Shown one piece after another: positions 48,116 to 56,818 of a stretch of DNA of 64,000 nucleotides. The DNA is taken from positions 304,436-368,435 of the forward strand of contig NZ_JADHDX010000002.1 of assembly GCF_016820585.1 (NCBI RefSeq). Reading direction: 5' to 3'. This DNA is from Arthrobacter beigongshangensis (GTDB taxonomy: Bacteria > Bacillota > Bacilli > Bacillales_A > Planococcaceae). Made by a program: the position numbers and the translations under genes. The notes beneath the pieces were generated by a model. That model had not been told where the DNA came from. It worked only from the letters and a program-made list of their open reading frames with translations, and did not search any database. The number at the start of each line of letters is the position of its first letter. Positions within the stretch are counted from its first letter, which is position 1.

Positions 48116-48130
48116 ATGTGCGAGCAAAAA

Positions 48131-48170
48131 ACACGAACGATTATCTTTTTAAATTAAATATCGTTCGTAA
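48131..48170. promoter_or_regulatory. Pair of inverted PurR-like boxes upstream of the gcv operon
   Basis: CGAACGAT (48134-48141) and its inverted copy ATCGTTCG (48160-48167) are 18 bp apart in AT-rich DNA. The arrangement of two convergent CGAAC-type boxes at this spacing is that of PurR control sites in Bacillus. They lie about 25-60 bp upstream of the candidate -35 element. Binding by PurR is inferred. Confidence 0.65.
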
Positions 48171-48193
48171 AAGTAACTATCTATTAAAAACTA

Positions 48194-48222
48194 TTGCGCT
48201 TTCACATAGCAAATGTTAAGAT
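48194..48222 (+). promoter_or_regulatory. Candidate SigA promoter of the gcv operon
   Basis: TTGCGC (48194-48199) and TAAGAT (48217-48222) are 17 bp apart. Transcription would start near 48229, giving a leader of about 400 nt that includes repeat copy C and the riboswitch. Confidence 0.6.
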
Positions 48223-48258
48223 ATAAGGCGAAAGGGCATGATTGTCCGAATCTTATTC

Positions 48259-48375
48259 GAATTCAACTTTATTCAGCAAGCTGAATGAAGATGAAGCCTC
48301 CGGCGAATGCCATAGATTTTGAATTGAGCAAGCTCAATTCAAAATCTAGACGCAATTACGCCGAGGCGTAATTGA
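48259..48375. repeat. Multi-hairpin palindromic repeat, copy C (compact, reversed)
   Basis: This is the most regular copy of the family, in reverse orientation to copies A and B. H3 is TTTATTCAG/CTGAATGAA (loop CAAG, about 48267-48290). H2 is a perfect 15-bp stem (48314-48328 with 48333-48347, loop CAAG). H1 is a perfect 10-bp stem (48353-48362 with 48365-48374, loop GA). A CCTCCGGCG block lies between H3 and H2. It sits between the gcv promoter and the glycine riboswitch, so it should be transcribed. Confidence 0.85.
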
Positions 48376-48403
48376 TACTAAGACCAATTGAATAACGCGA
48401 ATG

Positions 48404-48605
48404 ATTGTATGGGGAGAGCACGCACTGGCGTCGCCGAAGGAGCAAATAACAGCAGTTATGAATCTCTCAGGTAACAAGACTCATACATGACGCATCTCTG
48501 GAGAGTGCCGGCATTGTTCGGCCACCAACGAGGAAAGCCGTAAGGTCAAACTTTCAGGTACAAGGACAGAGGTTCTCTTTTAAGGGGACCTCTGTCTTTT
48601 TTTAT
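48404..48605 (+). ncRNA. Tandem glycine riboswitch upstream of gcvT
   Basis: Two aptamers are recognisable. The first (about 48404-48487) has GGGGAGAGC, GCCGAAGGAGCAA and TCTCAGGTAACAAGAC; the second (about 48493-48566) has TCTGGAGAG, ACGAGGAAAGCC and TTTCAGGTACAAGGAC. A terminator follows (GACAGAGGT at 48565-48573 with ACCTCTGTC at 48588-48596, then a T run). Glycine binding should disrupt the terminator and switch on the glycine cleavage genes. Confidence 0.95.
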
Positions 48606-48628
48606 CATTATCAAAGGAGGAGTAAGTT

Positions 48629-49726
48629 ATGACAAATGTGTTAAAGCGTACTGCATTATTTGATAGCTACGCACAGTACGGCGGAAAAACAATCGACTTT
48701 GGTGGTTGGGAATTACCAGTTCAATTTTCAAGTATTAAAGCAGAACATGAAGCAGTGCGAACAAAAGCGGGTTTGTTTGATGTCTCCCATATGGGTGAGG
48801 TTTTTGTAAGTGGAGCAGGGGCACTTGCCTATCTTCAAAAATTAGTGACAAATGACGTGTCGAAATTAGCAGACGGTCAAGCGCAATACACGGCGATGTG
48901 CTATGAGGACGGTGGAACAATCGACGACCTTCTCATCTACAAACGCGGAGACAACGACTACCTACTTGTTGTCAATGCATCGAATATTGACAAAGATGTT
49001 GAGTGGATGAACAGCCATGCAACAGCGGATGTCGTCATTGAAGACAAATCATCTGACTATGGTCTTCTTGCTTTACAAGGACCTGTAGCACAAGAAGTAC
49101 TACAAAAATTAACAGATGAGCCATTGGCGGATATTAAGTTTTTCCGTTTTAAAGAAAATGTCAACGTTGCTGGTCATTCTGTCCTTGTTTCACGCACGGG
49201 ATATACTGGCGAAAATGGCTTTGAAATTTACGGATCACCAGAGGCGATTGTTGCACTTTGGCCAGCAATTCTTACAGCTGGTGAAGAAGAAGGGGTAATT
49301 CCAGCAGGTTTAGGTGCGCGTGATACACTGCGTTTCGAAGCGGGCTTGCCACTTTATGGCCAAGAGTTGTCAAAAGATATTTCACCACTTGAAACGGGCC
49401 TTGGCTTCGTTGTGAAATTGAATAAAGAAGAGGATTTCCTCGGAAAAGCAGCCCTTACTGCACAAAAAGAAAATGGTGTGCCCCGTAAATTGATTGGTCT
49501 TGAAATGATTGATAAAGGGATTCCGCGTACAGGCTACAAAGTATTCTTGGATACCGTCGAAATTGGCGAAGTGACAACAGGTACACAATCACCGACACTG
49601 AAAAAGAATATTGGCTTTGCTTTACTGAAAAGTGAGCATACAGCTGAAGGTACAGAAGTCGAAGTTGAAATCCGTAACAAGCGACTGAAAGCAGTTATTA
49701 TTGCAACACCATTTTATAAACGCTAA
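48629..49726 (+). CDS. gcvT: Glycine cleavage system T protein (aminomethyltransferase)
   Basis: GcvT moves the methylene group from lipoyl-H protein to tetrahydrofolate and releases ammonia; 365 residues. Conserved blocks are [22 protein letters not shown] (about 19-40), LFDVSHMGE (about 48-56), the folate-binding [15 protein letters not shown] (about 187-201) and [18 protein letters not shown] (about 227-244). AAAGGAGGAG precedes ATG 48629. It heads the gcvT-gcvPA-gcvPB operon under riboswitch control. Confidence 0.97.
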   Translation: MTNVLKRTALFDSYAQYGGKTIDFGGWELPVQFSSIKAEHEAVRTKAGLFDVSHMGEVFVSGAGALAYLQKLVTNDVSKLADGQAQYTAMCYEDGGTIDDLLIYKRGDNDYLLVVNASNIDKDVEWMNSHATADVVIEDKSSDYGLLALQGPVAQEVLQKLTDEPLADIKFFRFKENVNVAGHSVLVSRTGYTGENGFEIYGSPEAIVALWPAILTAGEEEGVIPAGLGARDTLRFEAGLPLYGQELSKDISPLETGLGFVVKLNKEEDFLGKAALTAQKENGVPRKLIGLEMIDKGIPRTGYKVFLDTVEIGEVTTGTQSPTLKKNIGFALLKSEHTAEGTEVEVEIRNKRLKAVIIATPFYKR

Positions 49727-49759
49727 TCCAATAACATGATGAAAAGGGGCTAACTAGAC

Positions 49760-51106
49760 ATGAAGCATCGTTACCTTCCAATGACGGAAACCGATCGTAC
49801 TGAAATGATGCAAACAATCGGTATTTCCTCAATAGATGAACTATTCGCTGATATTCCTGAAAAAGTTCGTTTTAAAGGCGAATACAATATTAAAAAAGCA
49901 AAATCCGAGACTGCATTAACAAAAGAATTGGCACAAGTTGCTGCAATAAATGCGGATGCGCGTACATATGCATCATTCCTTGGTGCGGGCGTCTATGATC
50001 ACTTCAAACCCATCATCGTCGACCACGTCATTTCGCGTTCAGAGTTTTATACGGCTTATACACCGTATCAGCCAGAGATTTCACAAGGAGAGCTACAAGC
50101 TATTTTTGAATTCCAAACAATGATTTGTGAATTAACGGGTATGGATCTTGCCAACTCTTCTATGTATGATGGCGGAACGGCGCTTGCAGAAGCAGGAAAT
50201 CTTGCGGCAGGTCACACACGTCGAAAAAAACTTCTTGTTTCTGAAACTGTACATCCAGAATCACGTGATGTTGTGCTATCTTATGCGTCAGGCCAATCAA
50301 TTGAAGTCGTGACGATTCCGCAAAAAAATGGCGTGACAGATATGGCAAAGCTAGAAGAATTGATTGATGAGGATACAGCGGCTGTTCTTGTACAATATCC
50401 AAACTTCTTCGGTCAAATTGAAGATATTCAAAAAATTGGTGAACTAACGCATGATAAAGGTGGATTATTTGTTGTATCCTCTAACCCACTAGCACTTGGC
50501 GTACTGACACCTCCAGGTAAGTTGGGTGCTGATATTACAGTGGGAGATGCACAACCATTCGGTATTCCGGAAGCTTTCGGTGGACCACACTGTGGTTATT
50601 TCGCTGTAACGAAAAAGTTAATGCGTAAAGTTCCAGGACGTCTTGTTGGAGAAACGACTGATGACGAAGGACGTCGTGGTTATGTATTGACATTACAAGC
50701 ACGTGAGCAGCATATTCGTCGTGATAAAGCGACATCTAATATCTGTTCAAACCAAGCGTTGAACGCATTGGCGGCTTCTGTTGCGATGACTGCACTTGGT
50801 AAAGTCGGTGCACAGGAAATCGCTTACCAAAATATTGTTAAAACACGTTATGCCAAGGATGCATTTGAAAAAGCTGGTTTTGAAGTCTTATTTGGCGGTG
50901 CTCATTTCAATGAAATCGTCGTTAATTGCAAAAAATCGGTTAAAGAAGTCAATGCACACCTCTTCCAGAAGGGGATTCTTGGTGGATATGATTTAGGCTT
51001 GACGTACCCGGCATTTGCCAATCACGCGTTGATTGCTGTGACTGAACAACGTACAAAAGAAGAAATCGATGCACTTGTGCAGGAAATGGAGGCCCTTCAT
51101 GCATAA
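49760..51106 (+). CDS. gcvPA: Glycine dehydrogenase (decarboxylating) subunit 1
   Basis: GcvPA is the N-terminal half of the split P protein, 448 residues. It is a PLP-fold subunit without the PLP lysine, which is in GcvPB. Recognisable blocks are [18 protein letters not shown] at the start, [10 protein letters not shown] (about 74-83), [20 protein letters not shown] (about 96-115) and GGTALAEA (about 136-143). AAAAGGGG precedes ATG 49760. gcvPB overlaps its end by 8 nt. Confidence 0.97.
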   Translation: MKHRYLPMTETDRTEMMQTIGISSIDELFADIPEKVRFKGEYNIKKAKSETALTKELAQVAAINADARTYASFLGAGVYDHFKPIIVDHVISRSEFYTAYTPYQPEISQGELQAIFEFQTMICELTGMDLANSSMYDGGTALAEAGNLAAGHTRRKKLLVSETVHPESRDVVLSYASGQSIEVVTIPQKNGVTDMAKLEELIDEDTAAVLVQYPNFFGQIEDIQKIGELTHDKGGLFVVSSNPLALGVLTPPGKLGADITVGDAQPFGIPEAFGGPHCGYFAVTKKLMRKVPGRLVGETTDDEGRRGYVLTLQAREQHIRRDKATSNICSNQALNALAASVAMTALGKVGAQEIAYQNIVKTRYAKDAFEKAGFEVLFGGAHFNEIVVNCKKSVKEVNAHLFQKGILGGYDLGLTYPAFANHALIAVTEQRTKEEIDALVQEMEALHA

Positions 51107-52556
51107 AGATAATCAGCCGTTAATTTTCGAACTGACAAAAGAAGGACGAATTGGTTACAGTCTTCCAGAACTAGATGTACCTGAGTTGGATCTGTCAGAT
51201 TTATTGCCAGCGGGATTTATCCGCGAAGAAGCAGCAGAACTTCCAGAGGTTTCTGAGCTTGATATTATGCGCCATTACACAGCGTTGTCTAATCGTAACC
51301 ATGGTGTAGACACAGGATTTTACCCGTTAGGATCTTGTACGATGAAATATAATCCGAAAATTAACGAATCTGTTGCACGATTCCCTGGATTCGCCAATAT
51401 TCACCCATTGCAAGATGAGTCGACTGTACAAGGTGCAATGGAAATTTTGTATGATTTGCAAGAGCATCTTGTTGAAATTACAGGAATGGATGAAGTAACA
51501 CTTCAACCAGCGGCTGGAGCACATGGTGAATGGACAGCACTGATGATGATTCGTGCATTCCACGAAGCAAACGGTGACTTCCACCGTACGAAAGTGCTTG
51601 TTCCAGACTCTGCACATGGAACAAATCCAGCATCGGCAACGGTTGCAGGTTTTGAGACCGTGACGGTGAAGTCAAATGAGCATGGACTTGTTGATCTTGA
51701 AGACTTGAAACGTGTAGTTGGACCGGATACGGCGGCATTGATGCTGACAAACCCAAATACGCTTGGACTATTTGAAGAAGACATTCTTGAAATGGCTGAA
51801 ATCGTTCACGCTGTTGGTGGGAAATTGTATTATGATGGTGCAAACTTGAATGCAGTTATGTCTAAAGCACGCCCTGGCGACATGGGCTTTGATGCGGTTC
51901 ACTTAAACTTGCACAAAACATTTACAGGTCCTCACGGTGGTGGCGGTCCAGGTTCTGGTCCAGTTGGTGTCAAAGCAGACTTGGCTCCGTTCTTACCAAA
52001 ACCAGTGCTTGTGAAAAAAGACGATGTGTATACATTTGATTACAACATCCCACAAACGATTGGTCGCGTGAAGCCGTTCTATGGTAACTTTGGTATTTAC
52101 CTTCGTGCGTACACGTACATTCGTTCAATGGGGCCAGATGGCTTGAAAGCTGTTACGGAATATGCGGTATTGAATGCAAACTATATGATGCGTCGACTTG
52201 AGCCTTACTTTGACCTGCCATATAACCGTCATTGTAAGCATGAATTTGTTCTTTCTGGGCGTCGCCAGAAGAAATTGGGTGTGCGTACACTTGATATGGC
52301 AAAACGACTGTTAGACTTTGGTTATCACCCACCAACAATCTACTTCCCACTAAATGTTGAGGAAGGCATGATGATTGAGCCGACAGAAACAGAGTCAAAA
52401 GAAACACTCGATGCATTTTGTGATGCGCTCATTCAAATCGCAAAAGAAGTTGAAGAAAACCCTGAAATCGTTCAAAACGCACCACATACGACGGTCATCA
52501 ATCGTTTGGATGAAACGAAGGCGGCACGTCAACCTGTATTGCGTTATACAAAATAA
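51099..52556 (+). CDS. gcvPB: Glycine dehydrogenase (decarboxylating) subunit 2
   Basis: GcvPB is the C-terminal, PLP-binding half of the P protein; 485 residues. It decarboxylates glycine and passes the aminomethyl group to the lipoyl-H protein. The PLP lysine lies in [20 protein letters not shown] (about residues 269-288). The start at ATG 51099 follows GGAGG and overlaps gcvPA by 8 nt. The H protein gene gcvH is not in this window, as in B. subtilis. Confidence 0.97.
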   Translation: MHKDNQPLIFELTKEGRIGYSLPELDVPELDLSDLLPAGFIREEAAELPEVSELDIMRHYTALSNRNHGVDTGFYPLGSCTMKYNPKINESVARFPGFANIHPLQDESTVQGAMEILYDLQEHLVEITGMDEVTLQPAAGAHGEWTALMMIRAFHEANGDFHRTKVLVPDSAHGTNPASATVAGFETVTVKSNEHGLVDLEDLKRVVGPDTAALMLTNPNTLGLFEEDILEMAEIVHAVGGKLYYDGANLNAVMSKARPGDMGFDAVHLNLHKTFTGPHGGGGPGSGPVGVKADLAPFLPKPVLVKKDDVYTFDYNIPQTIGRVKPFYGNFGIYLRAYTYIRSMGPDGLKAVTEYAVLNANYMMRRLEPYFDLPYNRHCKHEFVLSGRRQKKLGVRTLDMAKRLLDFGYHPPTIYFPLNVEEGMMIEPTETESKETLDAFCDALIQIAKEVEENPEIVQNAPHTTVINRLDETKAARQPVLRYTK

Positions 52557-52565
52557 GTTTGATTT

Positions 52566-52600
52566 AAAAAAGCACAGCCTTGCGTTGTGCTTTTTTGTCG
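52566..52600 (+). terminator. Terminator of the gcv operon
   Basis: AAAAAAGCACA (52566-52576) pairs with TGTGCTTTTTT (52586-52596). Confidence 0.9.
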
Positions 52601-52635
52601 TATTTGTGACTAAAAGTTCACATCCTTACTCTTTT

Positions 52636-52655
52636 CTTGTGATAAATATCACAAG
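52636..52655. promoter_or_regulatory. FNR/CRP-type box upstream of the radical SAM gene
   Basis: CTTGTGATAAATATCACAAG is a perfect palindrome containing TGTGA-N6-TCACA, the FNR/CRP consensus. Its centre (52645.5) lies 41.5 bp before the start expected from the -10-like TATGCT (52675-52680). That is the classic place for activation by FNR-family proteins. Confidence 0.8.
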
Positions 52656-52731
52656 TGCTATCCCGTCGTAGCACTATGCTAATGGTGTAGATATATTGCA
52701 AGATACATCATGACTAAAGGGAGCGTTTAAG

Positions 52732-53811
52732 ATGATATCTGTCAAACAAGAGCTTAATTACGATGTGAATCCGTTTATTGTTATATGGGAAGTGACACGA
52801 GCCTGTGCACTGAAGTGCTTGCATTGTAGGGCGGAAGCTCAATATAAGGCTGACCCTCGTCAATTGTCATTTGATGAAGGAAAAAAACTAATTGATGAGA
52901 TTGCTGGCATGGATAATCCACTGTTTGTTTTTACAGGTGGAGATCCATTGATGCGTCCTGATTTATTTGACCTTGCAAAATATGCGATTGATGAGAAAGG
53001 TCTTCCGGTTTCCATGACGCCGAGTGCAACACCAAAAGTTACGAAGGAAGCGATTCAGAAAGCGAAAGATGTTGGGTTATCGAGATGGGCATTTAGTTTG
53101 GATGGTTCCTGCGCGGAAATTCATGACCACTTCCGGGGAACGAAAGGGTCCTATGATCGAACGATGAAAGGGATTGAGTATTTAAAAGAATTAAATATCC
53201 CGATCCAAGTGAATACAACCATTTCAAAATATAATCTCCATGATCTTGAAGCAATTGCTGAAAAAGTGAAAGAGATGGGAACTGTACTGTGGAGCACGTT
53301 CTTCTTAGTACCAACAGGACGCGGTATGGAAAAGGATATGGTGAGCCCGGAAGAGCATGAGGAAGTGATGAAATGGTTGTATCAAATTCAACAAACAATG
53401 CCCTATGGTGTGAAGACGACTGAAGCACCTCATTACAGACGCGTGTTTCACCAAGAAAAGGAGAGGTTAGGCGAGAGCGGAATCGCAAAACGCTCCGATT
53501 TATTAGGACGTGCACCAAAATTTGTGAATGACGGAGATGGTTTTGTCTTTATTAGTCATACGGGTGATGTCTATCCAAGCGGCTTTTTACCAGTAGTTTG
53601 TGGCAATGTTCGTGAACAGTCACTATCCGAAATTTATCAAAATTCACCTGTTATGAAGCAATTACGGGATAAGTCTTTATTAAAAGGCAAGTGCGGCGTA
53701 TGTGAGTTTAAGCATATGTGTGGCGGTTCACGTGCAAGAGCTTATGCGATGACGGGAGATTATTTAGAAAGTGATCCATCCTGCTCATATATTCCAAAGG
53801 CGCTTCGCTAA
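52732..53811 (+). CDS. Radical SAM/SPASM protein, heme-biosynthesis-like (AhbD/NirJ-related)
   Basis: The 359-residue protein has the radical SAM cluster motif CALKCLHC (about residues 24-31), the GGDPLMRPDLFDL block (about 63-75) and a C-terminal SPASM-type region with cysteines at CGVCEFKHMCGG (about 322-333) and near PSCSY. It resembles a TIGR04053-type group related to AhbD/NirJ proteins that modify tetrapyrroles. The next gene, a porphyrinogen oxidase, supports a heme role. The actual reaction is not established. AAAGGGAG precedes ATG 52732. An FNR box in the promoter suggests expression at low oxygen. Confidence 0.85.
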   Translation: MISVKQELNYDVNPFIVIWEVTRACALKCLHCRAEAQYKADPRQLSFDEGKKLIDEIAGMDNPLFVFTGGDPLMRPDLFDLAKYAIDEKGLPVSMTPSATPKVTKEAIQKAKDVGLSRWAFSLDGSCAEIHDHFRGTKGSYDRTMKGIEYLKELNIPIQVNTTISKYNLHDLEAIAEKVKEMGTVLWSTFFLVPTGRGMEKDMVSPEEHEEVMKWLYQIQQTMPYGVKTTEAPHYRRVFHQEKERLGESGIAKRSDLLGRAPKFVNDGDGFVFISHTGDVYPSGFLPVVCGNVREQSLSEIYQNSPVMKQLRDKSLLKGKCGVCEFKHMCGGSRARAYAMTGDYLESDPSCSYIPKALR

Positions 53812-53840
53812 AATGCTTGATTCCGAAAGGTGGATGCTAA

Positions 53841-55268
53841 GTGGAAAATACGAAAAGGAAGATTATTATTGTAGGTGGCGGTATTACAGGGCTAAGCGCT
53901 GCTTTTTATACAAAAAAATATTTTGACGAACGACAAATTCCTATTGAGCTAACAGTAATTGAAAAAAGTCCGTCTTTTGGTGGGAAAATAAGAACGTTGC
54001 TTCGTGAGGACTTCATTATTGAAAGGGGACCAGAGTCTTTTTTAGCACGCAAAATGCCGATTATGACTTTGGTTAAGGAATTGGGCCTTGAAGATGAACT
54101 AACGGCGACCAACCCACAAGCTAGAACGAATTATATTGTACATAAAGGGAAATTGCATAAAATGCCGCCTGGACTAATGCTAGGTATTCCGACACAATTG
54201 ACACCTTTTATGAAGACGGGGCTAATATCGCCGTTAGGAAAAATTCGAGCAGCCATGGATTTATGGTTACCTAAAAAGAAAGGAATGGAAGATGAGTCAC
54301 TCGGTCATTTCATCCAACGGCGTTTAGGAAAAGAAGTGCTAGATCGCATTACTGAACCGCTACTGGGTGGTATTTATGCGGGAGATACGCATTCATTAAG
54401 TTTACAAGCGACATTTCCACATTTTTCAGCGATGGAGAAAACGCATCGTAGTTTAATAGTAGGAATGTTGGCTAATAAACAAAAACCAGCACCTAGCATT
54501 GCGGGTCTACCCGAAATTGCGCAGAAAAGTATGTTTTTAACGTTTCGTAATGGGATGACGACGCTAGTTGATCGGCTATTAAAGGAGTTACAGACTGAAC
54601 ATTTAATAACGGAGCAAGGTGTACAAACGATTGTTCAGGAAGATGGAGGTTATACTGTTCATTTGGATAATGGGCAGCAGATACAAGCAGATGGGCTTAT
54701 CATGGCTTTACCAACACAGCAAACTGCGAAGCTTTTACCCAATCGGTCTTCGATACAATGGCTGGAGAGGATTAACTATGTCTCTGTTGCGAACATTGCA
54801 CTCGCTTTCGATGAAAAAGAGTTTACGTATCCGCTGGATGGTTCCGGTTTTGTCATTCCGCGCAAAGAAGGGCGTTTGTTAACGGCTTGCACATGGAGTT
54901 CTTCTAAATGGCTACATACGGCGCCGAAAGGCAAAGTTTTGCTGCGCTGTTATGTTGGGCGAGGAGGAGCTGAAGAGTGGGTTCAGTTGTCTGATGAGCA
55001 GTTAATAACAGCTGTATTACAAGAATTGAAAGAGATTATGGGAATCGAAGCACAGCCGATATTTCATGAAGTTACACGACTAGAACGCTCGATGCCGCAA
55101 TATCCAGTGAAACATGTTGAGGAGTTAAGGAAGGTAAGGGCAGATCTTGCTATCCATAGTCCTGGCGTATACCTCTGTGGGGCTGGCTACGAGGGTGTTG
55201 GGATTCCGGACTGTATTCAGCAAGGGAAAGTGGCAGCTGAGCAGCTAGCGGCATATTTAGAGTTGTAG
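53841..55268 (+). CDS. hemY: Coproporphyrinogen III oxidase / protoporphyrinogen oxidase (HemY/CgoX)
   Basis: The 475-residue FAD enzyme has an N-terminal dinucleotide fold (IIIVGGGITGLSAAFYTKKY, about residues 8-27) and a C-terminal FAD-binding end (LCGAGYEGVGIPDCIQQGKVAAEQ). Family context in Gram-positives suggests it oxidises coproporphyrinogen III to coproporphyrin III in the coproporphyrin-dependent heme route. It is away from hemE/hemH, its usual partners in B. subtilis, and lies 29 nt behind the radical SAM gene. GTG 53841 follows AAAGGTGG. It uses oxygen, so pairing with an FNR-controlled gene is notable. Confidence 0.92.
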   Translation: MENTKRKIIIVGGGITGLSAAFYTKKYFDERQIPIELTVIEKSPSFGGKIRTLLREDFIIERGPESFLARKMPIMTLVKELGLEDELTATNPQARTNYIVHKGKLHKMPPGLMLGIPTQLTPFMKTGLISPLGKIRAAMDLWLPKKKGMEDESLGHFIQRRLGKEVLDRITEPLLGGIYAGDTHSLSLQATFPHFSAMEKTHRSLIVGMLANKQKPAPSIAGLPEIAQKSMFLTFRNGMTTLVDRLLKELQTEHLITEQGVQTIVQEDGGYTVHLDNGQQIQADGLIMALPTQQTAKLLPNRSSIQWLERINYVSVANIALAFDEKEFTYPLDGSGFVIPRKEGRLLTACTWSSSKWLHTAPKGKVLLRCYVGRGGAEEWVQLSDEQLITAVLQELKEIMGIEAQPIFHEVTRLERSMPQYPVKHVEELRKVRADLAIHSPGVYLCGAGYEGVGIPDCIQQGKVAAEQLAAYLEL

Positions 55269-55282
55269 GAGCTATAACAGTT

Positions 55283-55331
55283 CAAATAACAATAAGGAGA
55301 AGCCGAGAGGCCTCTCCTTATTGTTATTTGC
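55283..55331. terminator. Bidirectional terminator between hemY and yqhL
   Basis: A long stem (about 55283-55304 with 55309-55331, loop GAGA) with one internal mismatch; it overlaps the last codons of yqhL. Confidence 0.88.
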
Positions 55332-55701
55332 TTTTTACTTTACCCGTCCACTGACGGAAACCGCCTTGTAGATGGAATAACTGATCATAATCTTTTTTCT
55401 TTAAAAATAATGCTGCGCGTGCACTTTTACCACCGTTTTGGTCGTAAAGGTAGACTGGCTTGTCCGAACGAATTTCTTTGAAACGTTGACGGAATTGAGA
55501 GTATGGAATATTTCGGGCACCCAAAATATGGCCAGCATCAAAATCTTTCGTCTCGCGTACATCAATGAGCTGCGCTTTCCGATAGCCTTCGATAAACTGA
55601 TCTTGTGTTAAATTTGTAACGGCTTTGCGAAGACGTAGTGTCGTAATCACCATGTATCCGATCAAAAGAACTAAAGCGACTCCTAAAATAATTAAATTCA
55701 C
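55324..55701 (-). CDS. yqhL: Membrane-anchored rhodanese-like protein (YqhL)
   Basis: This 125-residue protein has one N-terminal membrane helix (about residues 2-22) and a rhodanese domain (about 35-120, with LIDVRETKDFDAGHILGARNIPYS). The active-site loop reads YLYDQNGGKSARA: the position normally held by the catalytic cysteine is an aspartate, so sulfur transfer is unlikely. The GTG at 55701 follows AAGGGGAA on the minus strand. It is divergent from lipM, as in B. subtilis. Confidence 0.85.
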   Translation of the reverse strand: MNLIILGVALVLLIGYMVITTLRLRKAVTNLTQDQFIEGYRKAQLIDVRETKDFDAGHILGARNIPYSQFRQRFKEIRSDKPVYLYDQNGGKSARAALFLKKKDYDQLFHLQGGFRQWTGKVKSK

Positions 55702-55802
55702 AACAACTTTCCCCTTTCTCTCTACTTTTCTATTATAAAGATTTGGTGGCACTAGTTCAATGGGAATGATAAAATGAAATTCGTTGTGAAGGGAGAATTC
55801 GG

Positions 55803-56639
55803 ATGAAGAAAACGATTTGGCACTTCATTAATTCTGGGAAATGTAGCGCTTCATACAATATGGCGCTCGACGAAGCGTTGTTGGAATGGCATAGCAAAGG
55901 TGAAATCGGTCCTGTGCTACGGTTTTATGAATGGCAGCCTGCAACATTGTCGATTGGTTATTTTCAAAGTGTTGAAAAAGAAATTGAAATGGATGCAGTG
56001 CGCGAACATGGACTTGGGTTTGTGAGGCGTCCAACCGGTGGACGTGGCGTTCTGCATGAGCATGAGCTTACATACAGCGTAATTGTCTCCGAGAGCTATC
56101 CGGAGATGCCTGAAACGGTGACAGAAGCTTACCGTGTGATTTCAGGTGGGGTGCTTGAAGGTTTTCGTAATTTAGGGCTCGATGCACAATTTTCAGTCCC
56201 TCAAACGGTTGAGCAATCGGATGACTTGAAAAAACCGAAAAGTGCGGTGTGTTTTGATGCACCGAGCTGGTATGAGTTGGTCGTCGAAGGAAAGAAAGTG
56301 GCTGGCAGTGCGCAGACGAGACAAAAAGGTGTCATTTTGCAGCATGGTGCAATACTTTTAAGTCTTGATGAAAATAAACTTGTGTCACTATTTAAATTCA
56401 AGTCGGAAGAACAACGCGAGCGAATGCTCGCTAGTCTGCCAGAAAAGGCGGTAGCGATTGATCGTCTAATGAATCGAGTAGTGGCTGTTGAGGAATGTGT
56501 GGAGGCATTTGCAAAGGGATTTGAAGATGCACTTGACATGCAGCTAGAGCCATTGCAATTAAGTGAGCAACAGCTCGAATTTGTACGCGATATCGAACGA
56601 AAAAAATATGCCAATGACGACTGGACGTTTAAGAAATAA
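55803..56639 (+). CDS. lipM: Octanoyl-[GcvH]:protein N-octanoyltransferase LipM
   Basis: LipM transfers octanoate from acyl carrier protein to the glycine cleavage H protein, starting lipoate synthesis in Bacillus; 278 residues. The BPL/LplA fold shows [18 protein letters not shown] (about residues 76-93), the catalytic cysteine in [11 protein letters not shown] (about 150) and the lysine in [13 protein letters not shown] (about 163). GAAGGGAG precedes ATG 55803. It links functionally with the gcv operon 3 kb upstream. Confidence 0.93.
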   Translation: MKKTIWHFINSGKCSASYNMALDEALLEWHSKGEIGPVLRFYEWQPATLSIGYFQSVEKEIEMDAVREHGLGFVRRPTGGRGVLHEHELTYSVIVSESYPEMPETVTEAYRVISGGVLEGFRNLGLDAQFSVPQTVEQSDDLKKPKSAVCFDAPSWYELVVEGKKVAGSAQTRQKGVILQHGAILLSLDENKLVSLFKFKSEEQRERMLASLPEKAVAIDRLMNRVVAVEECVEAFAKGFEDALDMQLEPLQLSEQQLEFVRDIERKKYANDDWTFKK

Positions 56640-56769
56640 CCTATAACTTTCGAGCTATTTTTTGTAATAAAACTTAGTGAAATGGCGTAGATAAAGAGAT
56701 TGTCGGAAAATGTAAAAATGTCGATATTGAAGACTGTTTCAAGATGTAGTAGATTAATAGAAGGAACTG

Positions 56770-56785
56770 ACACCATATATTGTGT
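56770..56785. promoter_or_regulatory. Candidate NrdR box upstream of nrdJ
   Basis: ACACCATATATTGTGT is a near-palindrome of the NrdR box type (ACACTATATATAGTGT-like), 34 nt before the nrdJ start. NrdR sites usually come in pairs. I found no clear second box in the 180-nt gap, so this is a candidate only. No cobalamin riboswitch features were seen in the gap. Confidence 0.55.
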
Positions 56786-56818
56786 TGGTTAGTGAACTTT
56801 GAAAAGGAGGGTGCTTGA

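Noticed and set aside
48131-48170. LexA/SOS box from the CGAAC and GTTCG halves
   Set aside because: The halves are 18 bp apart. A LexA box needs them about 4 bp apart, so PurR-type spacing fits better.
56640-56818. Cobalamin riboswitch upstream of nrdJ
   Set aside because: No B12-box or other recognisable conserved core is visible in the 180-nt gap.
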